A stretch of DNA of 64,000 nt from Plotosus lineatus (lineage: Eukaryota > Chordata > Actinopteri > Siluriformes > Plotosidae). Each line of letters begins with the position of its first letter. Within the stretch, counting starts at the first letter, position 1. The stretch lies in NCBI GenBank assembly GCA_024760905.1, contig CM045735.1, forward strand, positions 30,290,249 through 30,354,248. Reading direction: 5' to 3'. Positions 1 to 7,992 of this stretch are shown piece after piece. The translations under genes and the position numbers were made by a program. Under the pieces are notes generated by a model. The model was not told the DNA's origin. It saw nothing but the letters and a program-made list of their open reading frames with translations, and searched no databases.

Positions 1-733
1 AGCTCTTGGGCCAACAGTTGAGTGACTTTTGAGGTGAATGGTGTGCCTTTGTCTGAATCAATTCCCAACGGGAGGCCATATCTGGGAATAATTTCCTGTG
101 ATAACTTTTGAACCACTACTCGGGCGCTTTCGTTCCCACATGGGAAAGCTTCGACCCACCGGAAAATTTATCCACGATAACCAATAGATATTTAAAGGGG
201 CCCTGCCGGGGCATGTGAGTAAAATCTATCTGCCACTCCTGGAAGGGAGTATCTGGTTTCGGCAGATGCTGATGTGATGCGTGTGGTTTGGACACATTGT
301 TCTGTGCACAAATCAGGCATTTGTCCAGAATGCTGTGTACCGTAGAGGCTAGTTGTCGTATACAAAAATCTTTTTCCATATCTGTCACCACCCCTCTTCG
401 ACCGCGATGTGTAGGCCCGTGAAACTCGCGGACGAGGAAAGGAAGACAGTGCGTGGGCAGACATAAGCGACCGGTCGAATCGAGTAGAATACCGTCCCCC
501 GAGGGCTGAGAGCCATGCGAAGACCAAAAATCAGTGTCTTCTGTGGACGCTGAGGACTGAAGGGATTTCAGATCCAAGTCAGGGAGGCGGGCGCTAAGCA
601 TGTGTGAGGTGGACACCAGCGCGGGCTGCAAGAACGGCGGCATGGAGCCGAGCAAGGCAGCCTGTTTAGCTGTGCGGTCAGCCAAAGAGTTACCTCGTGC
701 CTCATCAGTGTGGTCAGAGGAATGACCGCGGCT
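1..733 (-). pseudogene. pol: Retroviral pol, RNase H tail and integrase region (broken)
   Basis: Integrase joins proviral DNA to host DNA. The open stretch at 685-116 starts with the RNase H tail (ADRTAKQAA) and continues into an HHCC zinc-binding domain (H...H, then CLIC) and the start of the catalytic core, with WQIDF carrying the first catalytic Asp and the YLLVIVDKFS motif. It then stops near 116. Minus-strand sequence from about 130 to 1 resumes integrase-like coding in another frame, so a one-base change near 115-160 breaks it. It lies in the same frame as the RNase H stretch upstream, from which a stop at 734-736 separates it. The C-terminal domain is outside the window. Confidence 0.85.
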
Positions 734-1497
734 CTACACGATTGCTAAACGGAGCGGGAGATTGCAGGACACAATAAGATCCTGGACTAAGGTGGAATGT
801 GAAATGTGCTTACCGTCAGCAGCAGTGAAACCACGAGATTGCCAGATACGGCCGAAATCGTGCGCCACCCCGAAAGCGAAACGAGAGTCAGTGTATATAG
901 TAACATCCTGGTCGGAAGCGAGAATGCATGCCTGAGTGAGCGCGTATAGCTCCGCTGCTTGGGCAGAATTAAAGGGGAGCGAGTACGCTTCCAAAACTTG
1001 GTCCGGTAAGGAACATACTGCGTAGCCGCAGAGGAACACTCTGTCGGAGGGTTTCGAGCATGACCCATCTACAAACAGGGAGAGACCTGTGGAGAGAGGC
1101 GTGGATAATAAGTCGGACCTAATACTGGTGTCATGGACAATGGTGTCCATGCAGTCATGTTCCAACGGTTCGCAGTCATCCTGAGTATTAAGCAGGCGCT
1201 GTAGGGCCTGAGCCACGTTATCTAGGGAAGAGGAACAAGTGATGGTTAGATTATCAGTAGCACAAAGGATGGCCTCGTAACCTGAGCGACGTTGAGAAGA
1301 CATGTGTTGTGTGGACAGAGTATTAAGGATATGCCTAACCTGATGGCTGGTGTGTAAAACGGGTGGGTGGGAGAGCACTATTTTTTCTGCTTCGAGAACT
1401 AACACTGCACTGGCAGCGACAGCGCGAAGGCAAGCAGGTAAACCCTGAGCTACAGTATCTAAAGTTTTGGAGAGGAAAGCACAGGGTCTCAGTCCCC
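734..1497 (-). pseudogene. pol: Retroviral pol, RT connection and RNase H domain
   Basis: Encodes the RT connection (LSKTLDTVAQGLPACLRA) followed by an RNase H domain: LFVDGSC with the first catalytic Asp, AAELYALTQA with the Glu, and IYTDSRFAF with the next Asp. These motifs match the gammaretroviral type that degrades RNA in RNA:DNA hybrids during reverse transcription. The frame differs from that of the RT upstream. The switch lies at a run of eight C on the plus strand (1493-1500, eight G on the coding strand), a likely slippage mutation. A TAG stop at 734-736 cuts off the end of the domain, which then resumes in the same frame. Confidence 0.87.
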
Positions 1498-3072
1498 CCC
1501 GTGGTTCTGAGCCAAAACCCCAGAAGCCGTGCCGGCCTGGTGCGCGACATAGAGGTGAAAGGGTTTGGTGTAGTCCGGGAGCCCGAGAGCCGGCGCGGAG
1601 CATAGGGCCGACTTCAGGGCTTTGAATGCGTCCAGCATGTCCTCAGTCCAGACCAAGGGTTGGTGGAGAGGGTCAGTGTGAGCCACGGCAGAGCGTAAAT
1701 GTTTGTCATAAAAGGAACAGTCCGGGATCCATTGGCGGCAGTAGTTAATGAGGCCCAGGAAAGCAAGGAGCGCCTGTTTCGTGGCAGGCTTCTGAGTGTC
1801 CACTATGATCTTGACGCGATCCTGAGTAAGGCGTTTTGTCCCGTGAGAGAGTTCGTAGCCCAGGTATATGACAGTCAGTAGGCAAAACTGTAGCTTGGGC
1901 TTTGAAACCTTGAAACCCTTCTTTTCCAGTAAGAGGAGCAGTTGAACGGTTGCATCCAGACACAGTTCATAAGTTAGGCCGGACACCAGGATGTCGTCGG
2001 CGTAGGAGTGGGCACAGGAACCCACGGGAACGTCGAGAGACCCCAGTGCATCCCTAACCACAGCCGAGAAAACAGCAGGAGAGTCTATGAACCCTTGAGG
2101 TAATCTAGTCCACGTGTACTGTCGCTGCCGGTGTGTGAAAGCGAAGAGGGGCTGTGTGTTGGGCTCAACAGGGATACTAAAAAATGCTGAGCACAGGTCA
2201 ATCACGGAGAAATGGGTATGATCGCAAGGAATGGAAGCCATAATAGAGGGCACGTCTGGGACGACCGGCGAGACTGGGATGATGAGCTCATTAATTTTTC
2301 TGAGGTCCTGGGTTAGGCGCCAAGAACCATCCGGCTTGGGAACCGGGTTCACAGGAGTGTTATTAGGGCTTGTGCACGGCACGATGATACCCTGTTCCAG
2401 AAGAGAAGCCAAAATTGTGTCGATACCCAACATTTTTTGAGTCGATAAGGGGTATTGTCGGATGTACACAGGCGAAATGTGCTTCACGGTAGCTTCATAC
2501 GGGACGCAGTCCACACAACCCACGTCATTCTTATGTTCTGCCCAAAGATTGGTGGGCAACGTGTCGAGTACAGGGGGCGAGGAGGAACTCGCCACGCACG
2601 CCGAATTAACGTTAAAAAGCAAGGGCTGCGCTTGCAATGACAACAGAGAAACAGAGGAGGTGTCGCACGTTTGAATGGTCATGCTCGAGCCCTGGAAAGA
2701 GATTTGAAACCCCAGAATGCTCATGAGATCGCGGCCCAGCAAATTAAAAGGGCATTCGGACATATATACAAATGAGTAGGATATTTGCAATGTATCAAGC
2801 GTAGGGTCATCAGGAAAACATAAAAGAAGGGGCGGCGTATATGGGGAGGAGAAAGGAACCCCATCTATACCCACAGAGCTGGTAGACCTGGAGGAGACAG
2901 CACCCTGATAGTCCCTGCCTAGGGAGGATAGGGTCGCACCACTATCGATAACAAAAAGATATTCTACCCCTTCTAGAACAACAGGAAGGAGGGGCAGATT
3001 CTCATTGCAGGGCGAGTTAAACACTAGGTGCATTAAGCTACAGGTCACGGGGTCCCTACTCTGCGGGCATCC
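1489..3072 (-). CDS. pol: Retroviral Pol: protease and reverse transcriptase
   Basis: An aspartic protease comes first (FVIDSGATLSS, active-site DSG; later NLLGRDLM), then a reverse transcriptase: WRLTQDLRKIN, LCSAFFSIPV, LPQGFIDSP and SYADDILVSG with the catalytic YADD. The reading frame opens directly behind the Gag stop codon, in the same frame. No ATG starts it (the first possible Met in the long open frame is a GTG), which fits expression by read-through of the Gag UAG rather than independent initiation. It ends prematurely at a frameshift in a G8 run (1493-1500) before RNase H. Confidence 0.9.
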   Translation of the reverse strand, partial: GCPQSRDPVTCSLMHLVFNSPCNENLPLLPVVLEGVEYLFVIDSGATLSSLGRDYQGAVSSRSTSSVGIDGVPFSSPYTPPLLLCFPDDPTLDTLQISYSFVYMSECPFNLLGRDLMSILGFQISFQGSSMTIQTCDTSSVSLLSLQAQPLLFNVNSACVASSSSPPVLDTLPTNLWAEHKNDVGCVDCVPYEATVKHISPVYIRQYPLSTQKMLGIDTILASLLEQGIIVPCTSPNNTPVNPVPKPDGSWRLTQDLRKINELIIPVSPVVPDVPSIMASIPCDHTHFSVIDLCSAFFSIPVEPNTQPLFAFTHRQRQYTWTRLPQGFIDSPAVFSAVVRDALGSLDVPVGSCAHSYADDILVSGLTYELCLDATVQLLLLLEKKGFKVSKPKLQFCLLTVIYLGYELSHGTKRLTQDRVKIIVDTQKPATKQALLAFLGLINYCRQWIPDCSFYDKHLRSAVAHTDPLHQPLVWTEDMLDAFKALKSALCSAPALGLPDYTKPFHLYVAHQAGTASGVLAQNHGGD

Positions 3073-3075
3073 CTA
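3073..3075 (-). promoter_or_regulatory. Gag-Pol UAG read-through stop
   Basis: The Gag frame ends in TAG on the minus strand, immediately followed by GGA, and the protease/RT frame continues in the same phase without a local ATG. This is the gammaretroviral arrangement (suppression of UAG rather than frameshifting). Whether a pseudoknot follows was not computed. Confidence 0.7.
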
Positions 3076-4626
3076 TTCGTGCTCCCGCAGGTATGGTCGT
3101 GTTGGCGATACGCCTGCGGAATCTGAGGGGGGGGGGCGAGACGGGTTGTCTCTCTGTCTCTTTCTACACTCTTTTTTCCAATGCCCTTCTATACCACAAT
3201 AATGACACTTTCCGGTCTTTCTATACGAATCCCTTCCTCTATTCTTATCACGAGGGCCCTGGAGGGCCATCGCCAGCAGAACCCTATTCTTCACATTCAA
3301 TAGTCCATCTGATTCTAACATACGAACCCTTTCTCCGGCAGTTCTAACGATGAGACGTTGACGATCTGTGAAATGCGGTTTAAGTGTGCTCTGGACCTCT
3401 GGGAGACAATTACTTAAAAAACTGGACACGAACATAGAATTTGCCTCTTCGATACGAAGATCAAATCCTCCTACATGACGCCAAGTTTCAGTAAAGCGAT
3501 TCCAAAATACCGAAGTTAGTTCGCCCCGCTTCTGCTTACAATTAGTTACGTGTGAAAGATCGCAAGCTCCCTCCCGTCGGGAGACTAGATAAGCCGTAAA
3601 TTGCGCGCGCAAGGTTTTTAATGCGTCGGGATTATCTCTCCAATAGAGCGAGGAACAATAACGAGTCTGACGACGCCCCTCTTCCCCCCTGTCCTCTTCT
3701 ATTTTTTCGTTAGTCACCTCATCGTTTCTGGGGTCCAAGCAGGGGACATTCTGGAGGACCACAGCCTCATTGTATGCTTCCTTTAGGGTAGACTGCAGGA
3801 TAAAGCGATAGTCCCCTCCCGTTAGTTGGCAATACCTAGTGGACCGTATAAGCATATCTACGTAGGCCAGGGGTGTGTCCAAGCCAGGGAGCATGGAGAT
3901 AATGTCTTTGAGTGCAGCCACGGACGGTGGTTCCACAACGATACCCCTTCCCCTATTTTGCCATATACAAGCTACATTCTTCACTGCTCTAGGTTTAGGT
4001 GGCTTCGAGAGAGGAGGAGGATCGGGCTGAGAGTTTTCCCAGTCCGAATCCTCATCTCCCGATGTATCTTCAGAGTCTTCCTCATTCACTGGCGGAGGCG
4101 GGGAGGGAATCACAACCTTGGGTCTTTGTTTTGATTTAATTTTAGGTCGCGCTCCGGCTCCGGGGGTTCCTCCTTCGGCAGCGAGCAGGGTTGGGTCAGC
4201 GGGGGTTAGCGGGACTATATCTCCCGATCCTACTGGATAGGGTGGGGGAGCCGACGGGGGAGTTACGGGGGACACAGTTTGTACACAGCAAGCTGGACTT
4301 TTGGTATTTTTTCCTTTTCCCTTTTCTTTACTCATTAATATAGGCTTGGGGACACTCTGAGTCACCTTCTTGGGCTCAAAGAGCTTTTTAAGTTTTAACC
4401 AAAATGAGCGCATCTCATACCATTTTACATAAGCCTCATTCATGTATTCATAATCCCAGGAGGGGTTGCCCAATCCATCATAAATCATGCGATGCGCGGA
4501 TGTCAGAAATCCTGCATCAAAAGTCCCATTTCTAGGAAAGTTTGGCACTTGGTCTAGTCCCTCCGTCCATCCGGCTAGATTACTAAGCCATGGTTCAGTA
4601 TAATAAGCAAGACCACATCTATTCAT
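3073..4626 (-). CDS. gag: Retroviral Gag polyprotein
   Basis: Gag forms the viral core and packages the RNA. The 517-residue frame has a short matrix-like N-terminus, a proline-rich acidic linker (about 125-220, including SAPPPYPVG, a PPPY late-domain-like motif), a capsid-like region (about 230-440) and one CCHC zinc knuckle near residue 475 (CHYCGIEGHWKKEC), followed by a basic tail. The first ATG of this frame may not be the ancestral start. A better start, Met-Gly-Asn-Ser (Met-Gly being a myristoylation-type beginning), lies at 4676-4674 in another frame that ends after 17 codons, so a small indel between about 4623 and 4660 probably broke the N-terminus. Gag ends in UAG, with pol following in frame. 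Confidence 0.9.
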   Translation of the reverse strand: MNRCGLAYYTEPWLSNLAGWTEGLDQVPNFPRNGTFDAGFLTSAHRMIYDGLGNPSWDYEYMNEAYVKWYEMRSFWLKLKKLFEPKKVTQSVPKPILMSKEKGKGKNTKSPACCVQTVSPVTPPSAPPPYPVGSGDIVPLTPADPTLLAAEGGTPGAGARPKIKSKQRPKVVIPSPPPPVNEEDSEDTSGDEDSDWENSQPDPPPLSKPPKPRAVKNVACIWQNRGRGIVVEPPSVAALKDIISMLPGLDTPLAYVDMLIRSTRYCQLTGGDYRFILQSTLKEAYNEAVVLQNVPCLDPRNDEVTNEKIEEDRGEEGRRQTRYCSSLYWRDNPDALKTLRAQFTAYLVSRREGACDLSHVTNCKQKRGELTSVFWNRFTETWRHVGGFDLRIEEANSMFVSSFLSNCLPEVQSTLKPHFTDRQRLIVRTAGERVRMLESDGLLNVKNRVLLAMALQGPRDKNRGRDSYRKTGKCHYCGIEGHWKKECRKRQRDNPSRPPPSDSAGVSPTRPYLREHE

Positions 4627-4801
4627 CCATTCCTTGGGGGTTTCCTGGGATTAGGCTTTGGGTAGGAATTTCCCATTGTTTACCCTCGAACAACAAAACA
4701 ACAGAAAAAAAATACGTTGGCATACAGGAATACAGGGGCACCTTCTTTTTTCTTTCTTTCGTTTTTAGTTTTATTTTTTTTTGTATTTGTATAGCGCTCT
4801 T

Positions 4802-4930
4802 CCCAGTTATAGCAACTGAGGATAACCGTCCCAGTTATAGCAACTGAGGATAACCGTCCCAGTTATAGCAACTGAGGATAACCGTCCCTTCTAGAGAAGG
4901 GGATAAACCGTCCCTTATAAAAAGGGGATA
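4802..4930 (-). repeat. Stem-loop repeat array in retroviral leader
   Basis: Three perfect tandem 28-bp units (4802-4829, 4830-4857, 4858-4885) are followed by two divergent units (4886-4911 and 4912-4930). Each unit carries a short inverted repeat: CAGTT/AACTG in the first three, CCCTTCT/AGAAGGG in the fourth, CCCTT/AAGGG in the fifth. On the RNA this is a row of small hairpins between the primer site and Gag, where retroviruses keep packaging and dimerisation signals. The function is inferred from position only. Confidence 0.8.
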
Positions 4931-4992
4931 ACAGACGCTCAAATACTGCTAACCAGGTAGTCAAACAAATCTTGTCTTACCTGATCAGGAGT

Positions 4993-5010
4993 ATCACGCC
5001 GGGGTCACCA
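4993..5010 (-). promoter_or_regulatory. Primer-binding site, tRNA-Trp type
   Basis: On the minus strand the 18 nt read TGGTGACCCCGGCGTGAT. This is complementary to the 3' end of vertebrate tRNA-Trp (CCA end plus acceptor/T arm) with one mismatch. It begins three bases from the LTR end at 5014, which fixes that LTR boundary. Confidence 0.8.
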
Positions 5011-5136
5011 AATTGTTAGAATTTATCTTCGTGGAAGTTCCTAGTTAAATCTGCACGACCTGGATTCCTGTATCTCAACGTCTGAGAGCGCTCCGGGAGC
5101 AACAGACGAGCAACCACACGAGTGAAATCAGTCTGG

Positions 5137-5142
5137 TTTATT
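5137..5142 (-). terminator. LTR polyadenylation signal
   Basis: AATAAA on the minus strand, about 35-45 bp downstream of the LTR TATA box, as in retroviruses with the signal in R. Confidence 0.7.
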
Positions 5143-5176
5143 CATCGGAAGCTCATCGAACACATGCAGTGTCCGC

Positions 5177-5185
5177 TTATTTATA
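5177..5185 (-). promoter_or_regulatory. LTR TATA box
   Basis: TATAAATAA on the minus strand in the U3 region, correctly placed upstream of the R region and its poly(A) signal. Confidence 0.7.
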
Positions 5186-5504
5186 CAGAGGGATATGCGT
5201 GCAAAGCAGTAATTGCATGTTCATAAAGCATTAACATATATGTTTGTGCACTGCGGCACGTAACACTTGGGGATGTGCCTGCAGAGTTGTAATTGCGTTG
5301 TCACAAAGCATTTCCATATACATGTTTGTGCCCTGTGGCGCTTAACACTTGGCTAAATACATTTCAAAGCATTTCCTCATTGTTATACATTGTTACTTTC
5401 TGAATCCCACACCCGAACCGAAACACCCACCCAACAGTTTCATGTGCCTAGCGCACATGTCACGATTACAAGTAGAACAGGAAGCTTTAGATACACAGAA
5501 GTTA

Positions 5505-5588
5505 CAATACACACATAGTTGCGTCTCATTTCCAATACACACATAGTTGCGTCTCATTTACAATACACACATAGTTGCATCTCATTTA
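5505..5588 (-). repeat. Three 28-bp tandem repeats in U3 (enhancer-like)
   Basis: Units at 5505-5532, 5533-5560 and 5561-5588 differ by only one or two bases. Tandem repeats in U3 commonly act as LTR enhancers; that role is inferred here. Confidence 0.75.
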
Positions 5589-5639
5589 CCCTATCAATTT
5601 ATTCCTTCACGGTGTAAATTGACTTTGTAGTCGTGTCAC

Positions 5640-6630
5640 CGGACTTGTGGTCACATGTTCTGGACACTCGAGTGAAGAGAAGAGCTGAGCTGTCAACCAG
5701 TCACCACCTGGTGAATTGGCTCCGATGGCGGAGGAGATCACCCTCCCAACTTGGTAGGCCAGGGCATGTCGTTAGGGTCTCTGGGAACATTTGGCGGAGT
5801 CTCCTGTCAGAGTGGCATTTAAGTCCCACCTCCGTCAGAGCTACAACCATGTCTTGAAGGAGTACCGGACTCATTGCTATGAGCCATTTGGTCTCTGTTA
5901 TCACCGGAGCCAGAGTTTGGTCCGTATTGGTAACAACAGGTCAATTTTTTTCCGGTGAGAGCTGGAGTCCGTCAAGGTTGTCCTTTGTCACCAATTCTGT
6001 TCATAAGTTTTATGGACAGAATTCTAGGCCCAGCCGAGGCATTGAGGGATTCTGGCTGGGTGGTCATCGAATCTCACCTCTGCTTTTTGTGGATGATATT
6101 GTCCTTTTTGTTTCATCAATCCGGGACGTCCAGCTCTCATTAGAGCAATTTGCAGTCGAGTGTGAAGCGGCTGGGATGAGAATTGGCACCTCCATGACCA
6201 AGGCCATGGTTCTCAGCCGGAAAAGGGTCTCTTCGGTCCCTTCGGGTCTGGAATGAGGTTTTTCCCCAAGTTGAGGAGTTCAATTTAATTATCTTGTGGA
6301 CTTGTGCACAAGAGAGGGAAGGATGGAGCAGGGGATCGGGAGGTGAATCCTTGCAGTAAAGCAGGGCCTGTACCAGTCCGTCAAAGCTGAGCCGACCACC
6401 TCCCTGGTGTGGTGTTTTGGGCATGTCCAACCGGGAAGAGACTCCGGGGTCAACCTAGAACACACTGGAGGGATTATTGTCTCTTGGCTGGTCTGGGAAC
6501 GCCTCGGTGTCCCCCCAAGAAAGCTGGAGGAAGTCATCTTCATCTGACATCCGAAACTCATTGCTTATGCTGGTCCCCCGACCCCGGACCCCGGATTAAG
6601 CTGTGGAAAATGAAGATGATGACCAATAAT
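5640..6630 (+). mobile_element. Rex3/RTE-like LINE fragment with RT motifs
   Basis: Encodes GVRQGCPLSPILFISFMDRI (RT fingers/palm) and LLFVDDIVLFVSS (catalytic F/LVDD), then a C-terminal region like FWACPTGKRLRGQPRTHWRDY, typical of the zinc-knuckle-free tail of fish RTE/Rex-type LINEs. The upstream part (5640-5900) matches the linker between endonuclease and RT. It is joined directly to the middle of RT, so the copy is internally deleted as well as frameshifted. The end (CCCCGGATTAAGCTG... then GATGATG) looks like a decayed Rex3-type 3' end. Family name is from memory of motifs, not a database search. Confidence 0.65.
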
Positions 6631-6913
6631 TTGAATTTATTTGATTGTTATTTTTCATTTCATATTTATATTGCATATTTGCTATAAAATCTAAACACTG
6701 CCTTTTTCTCACATTTTACTATGATTTTTCTGATCTTAAGTTTGGTTGCAATGTATTGTAAATTTAATTATTATTAAATTATTAGTTTCCATTTATGCTC
6801 ATTTCTGATTCATGTACTTAATTTTAAAGCCATTTTGTACCGGATATTTTTAATTTTGTCTTATACTTGTACATTTTTAACTGTGTGGAGTATTTTTTCA
6901 CTACGTGTGTGAA

Positions 6914-6980
6914 ATCTCGCGGAATCACGCGAGATCATACAATATCTAACTGTTCCTTGCAATGACGCACGTCATTGGTT
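6914..6980 (+). promoter_or_regulatory. Promoter-like region upstream of torsin exon 1a
   Basis: It contains an 8-bp inverted repeat ATCTCGCG/CGCGAGAT (6914-6935), related to the TCTCGCGAGA motif of vertebrate TATA-less promoters. A CRE-like TGACGCACGTCA (6963-6974) merges into an inverted CCAAT box (ATTGG). The cluster lies 70-140 bp before the exon 1a ATG. Functional use is inferred. Confidence 0.45.
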
Positions 6981-7051
6981 CCTTTTGGGTATCGAAGGTC
7001 GCTTTAAATAGCACCGACTCTTTTTTTTTTTTTGCCTCACAACAGGAAAAA

Positions 7052-7256
7052 ATGAGGCTCAGATGGATTTTAGTTTCACTTATTTACGCAGAATGGAGTT
7101 TAATGCTTATGGTGGTGGAAGCGATCGAGCCAATCTCGACCAGCTTGGCTGTGGGTATTGCAGCCGCTGTCACCGGATTTCTAGTTCAGTGTCCTAACAT
7201 TCTGTACTACTTCCAGGAGTGCTGCAGGCCAGAGTGGATTTCCTACAATAAAACAG
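7052..7256 (+). CDS. Torsin-1 alternative first exon (exon 1a)
   Basis: Opens with ATG in the context GAAAAAATGAGG and encodes 68 residues: a hydrophobic signal/anchor region (LVSLIYAEWSLMLMVVEA), then EAIEPISTSLAVGIAAAVTGF and a FQECC motif, closely resembling the N-terminus of torsin-1A (VEPISLGLAL... FAECC). It ends ACA G|GTGTAT, a phase-1 donor compatible with exon 2 at 8303. A second torsin-type first exon lies 450 bp downstream with the same phase. Either the gene uses two promoters, or this exon is left over from a tandem torsin copy that lost its remaining exons. Joined to exons 2-5 it would give a 339-residue protein. Confidence 0.75.
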
Positions 7257-7565
7257 GTGTATAATCAATATATCTAGTGCAAGGACTTTGTGAATACATG
7301 TACACAGAGTTGGCTTGTATGGTCTCATCGCTTTGATGCGAAACATGCGTGTGTTTGTCTTGTTCATATCATGAAATTTGAATAAAAACATTATTTGCAA
7401 AGATGCATTCGAGATATGTATTGGTTTGGGAGAAGACGTCAATTTGTGGTAAACAAAAAAAGGTTTATTTATCATTCCTGCCACAATTTACAATTTATTT
7501 GATAAATATTCGTTTATAACAACTGACTGAGTTCTGAGGCTCAGAGCTGTTTGTCGAAGCAAAAT

Positions 7566-7614
7566 TGCGTCACTTGCTGTGATTGTTGCTGCGTGACGCA
7601 TGAAAATGACGTGA
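7566..7614 (+). promoter_or_regulatory. CRE/UPRE-like cluster upstream of torsin exon 1b
   Basis: Within 50 bp there are TGCGTCAC (7566-7573), its inverted partner GTGACGCA (7593-7600) and TGACGTGA (7607-7614). The last resembles CRE and ATF6/XBP1 UPRE half-sites. They lie 95-145 bp before the exon 1b ATG. A link to ER-stress control is an inference from the motif and from the ER role of torsins. Confidence 0.4.
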
Positions 7615-7709
7615 CACAGCAATCCGGAACTCTTGGTTGCTATTCGAGCTGATTTCACTTTCTGAAATCGATCCTGTTTCCGAAATATTTATCTATGACT
7701 TGAATTAAA

Positions 7710-7938
7710 ATGAAAGGAAGGTTATCGTTGGTGTTACATTTAATTATGATAACTAACGTTACTGTACAAGCATTTGAACCGATAACTACAACCTTTATAG
7801 CAGGAGCTGGCATGGCGGCTTTGGGAAGTAAATTGTACAATTATATGTGTGAGAGCTGTAATCATCACTGGATTGGTTTCAACACGACTGGTAAATACAA
7901 AACTTGCATAATATATCGATATTTATTGAAATAATATA

Positions 7939-7992
<54 letters not shown>

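Larger units (their letters stand above)
1..5610 (-). mobile_element. Endogenous retrovirus, partial provirus (gag-pol plus one LTR)
   Basis: Read on the minus strand the order is LTR, primer-binding site, leader with stem-loop repeats, Gag, protease/RT, RNase H, integrase. The element runs off the left window edge, so the rest of pol, any env and the second LTR are not visible. Gag and the start of pol share one reading frame separated by a UAG codon, and RNase H resembles the gammaretroviral type. The copy is dead: frameshifts near 4620-4676, 1493-1500 and 115-160, and a stop at 734-736. The LTR boundary next to the primer site is clear (TG at 5014). The distal boundary is uncertain, between about 5590 and 5640. 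Exact genus is not decided from sequence alone. Confidence 0.9.
5014..5610 (-). mobile_element. Retroviral LTR
   Basis: The LTR abuts the primer-binding site and ends in CA (TG on the plus strand at 5014). It holds a TATA box (5177-5185) and, about 40 bp downstream on the minus strand, a polyadenylation signal (5137-5142), which defines U3, R and U5. U3 contains two direct repeats: an imperfect pair of about 75-80 bp (roughly 5190-5352) and three 28-bp units (5505-5588). The outer end is placed at about 5610 but could lie a few tens of bases either way; no target duplication can be checked. Confidence 0.8.

Noticed and set aside
4802..4885. CRISPR-like appearance of the 28-bp repeats in the retroviral leader
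   Set aside because: The units are directly adjacent with no spacers, and the locus is vertebrate and retroviral.
5879..6687. Host gene on the plus strand
   Set aside because: All pieces carry LINE RT and C-terminal motifs and are frameshifted.
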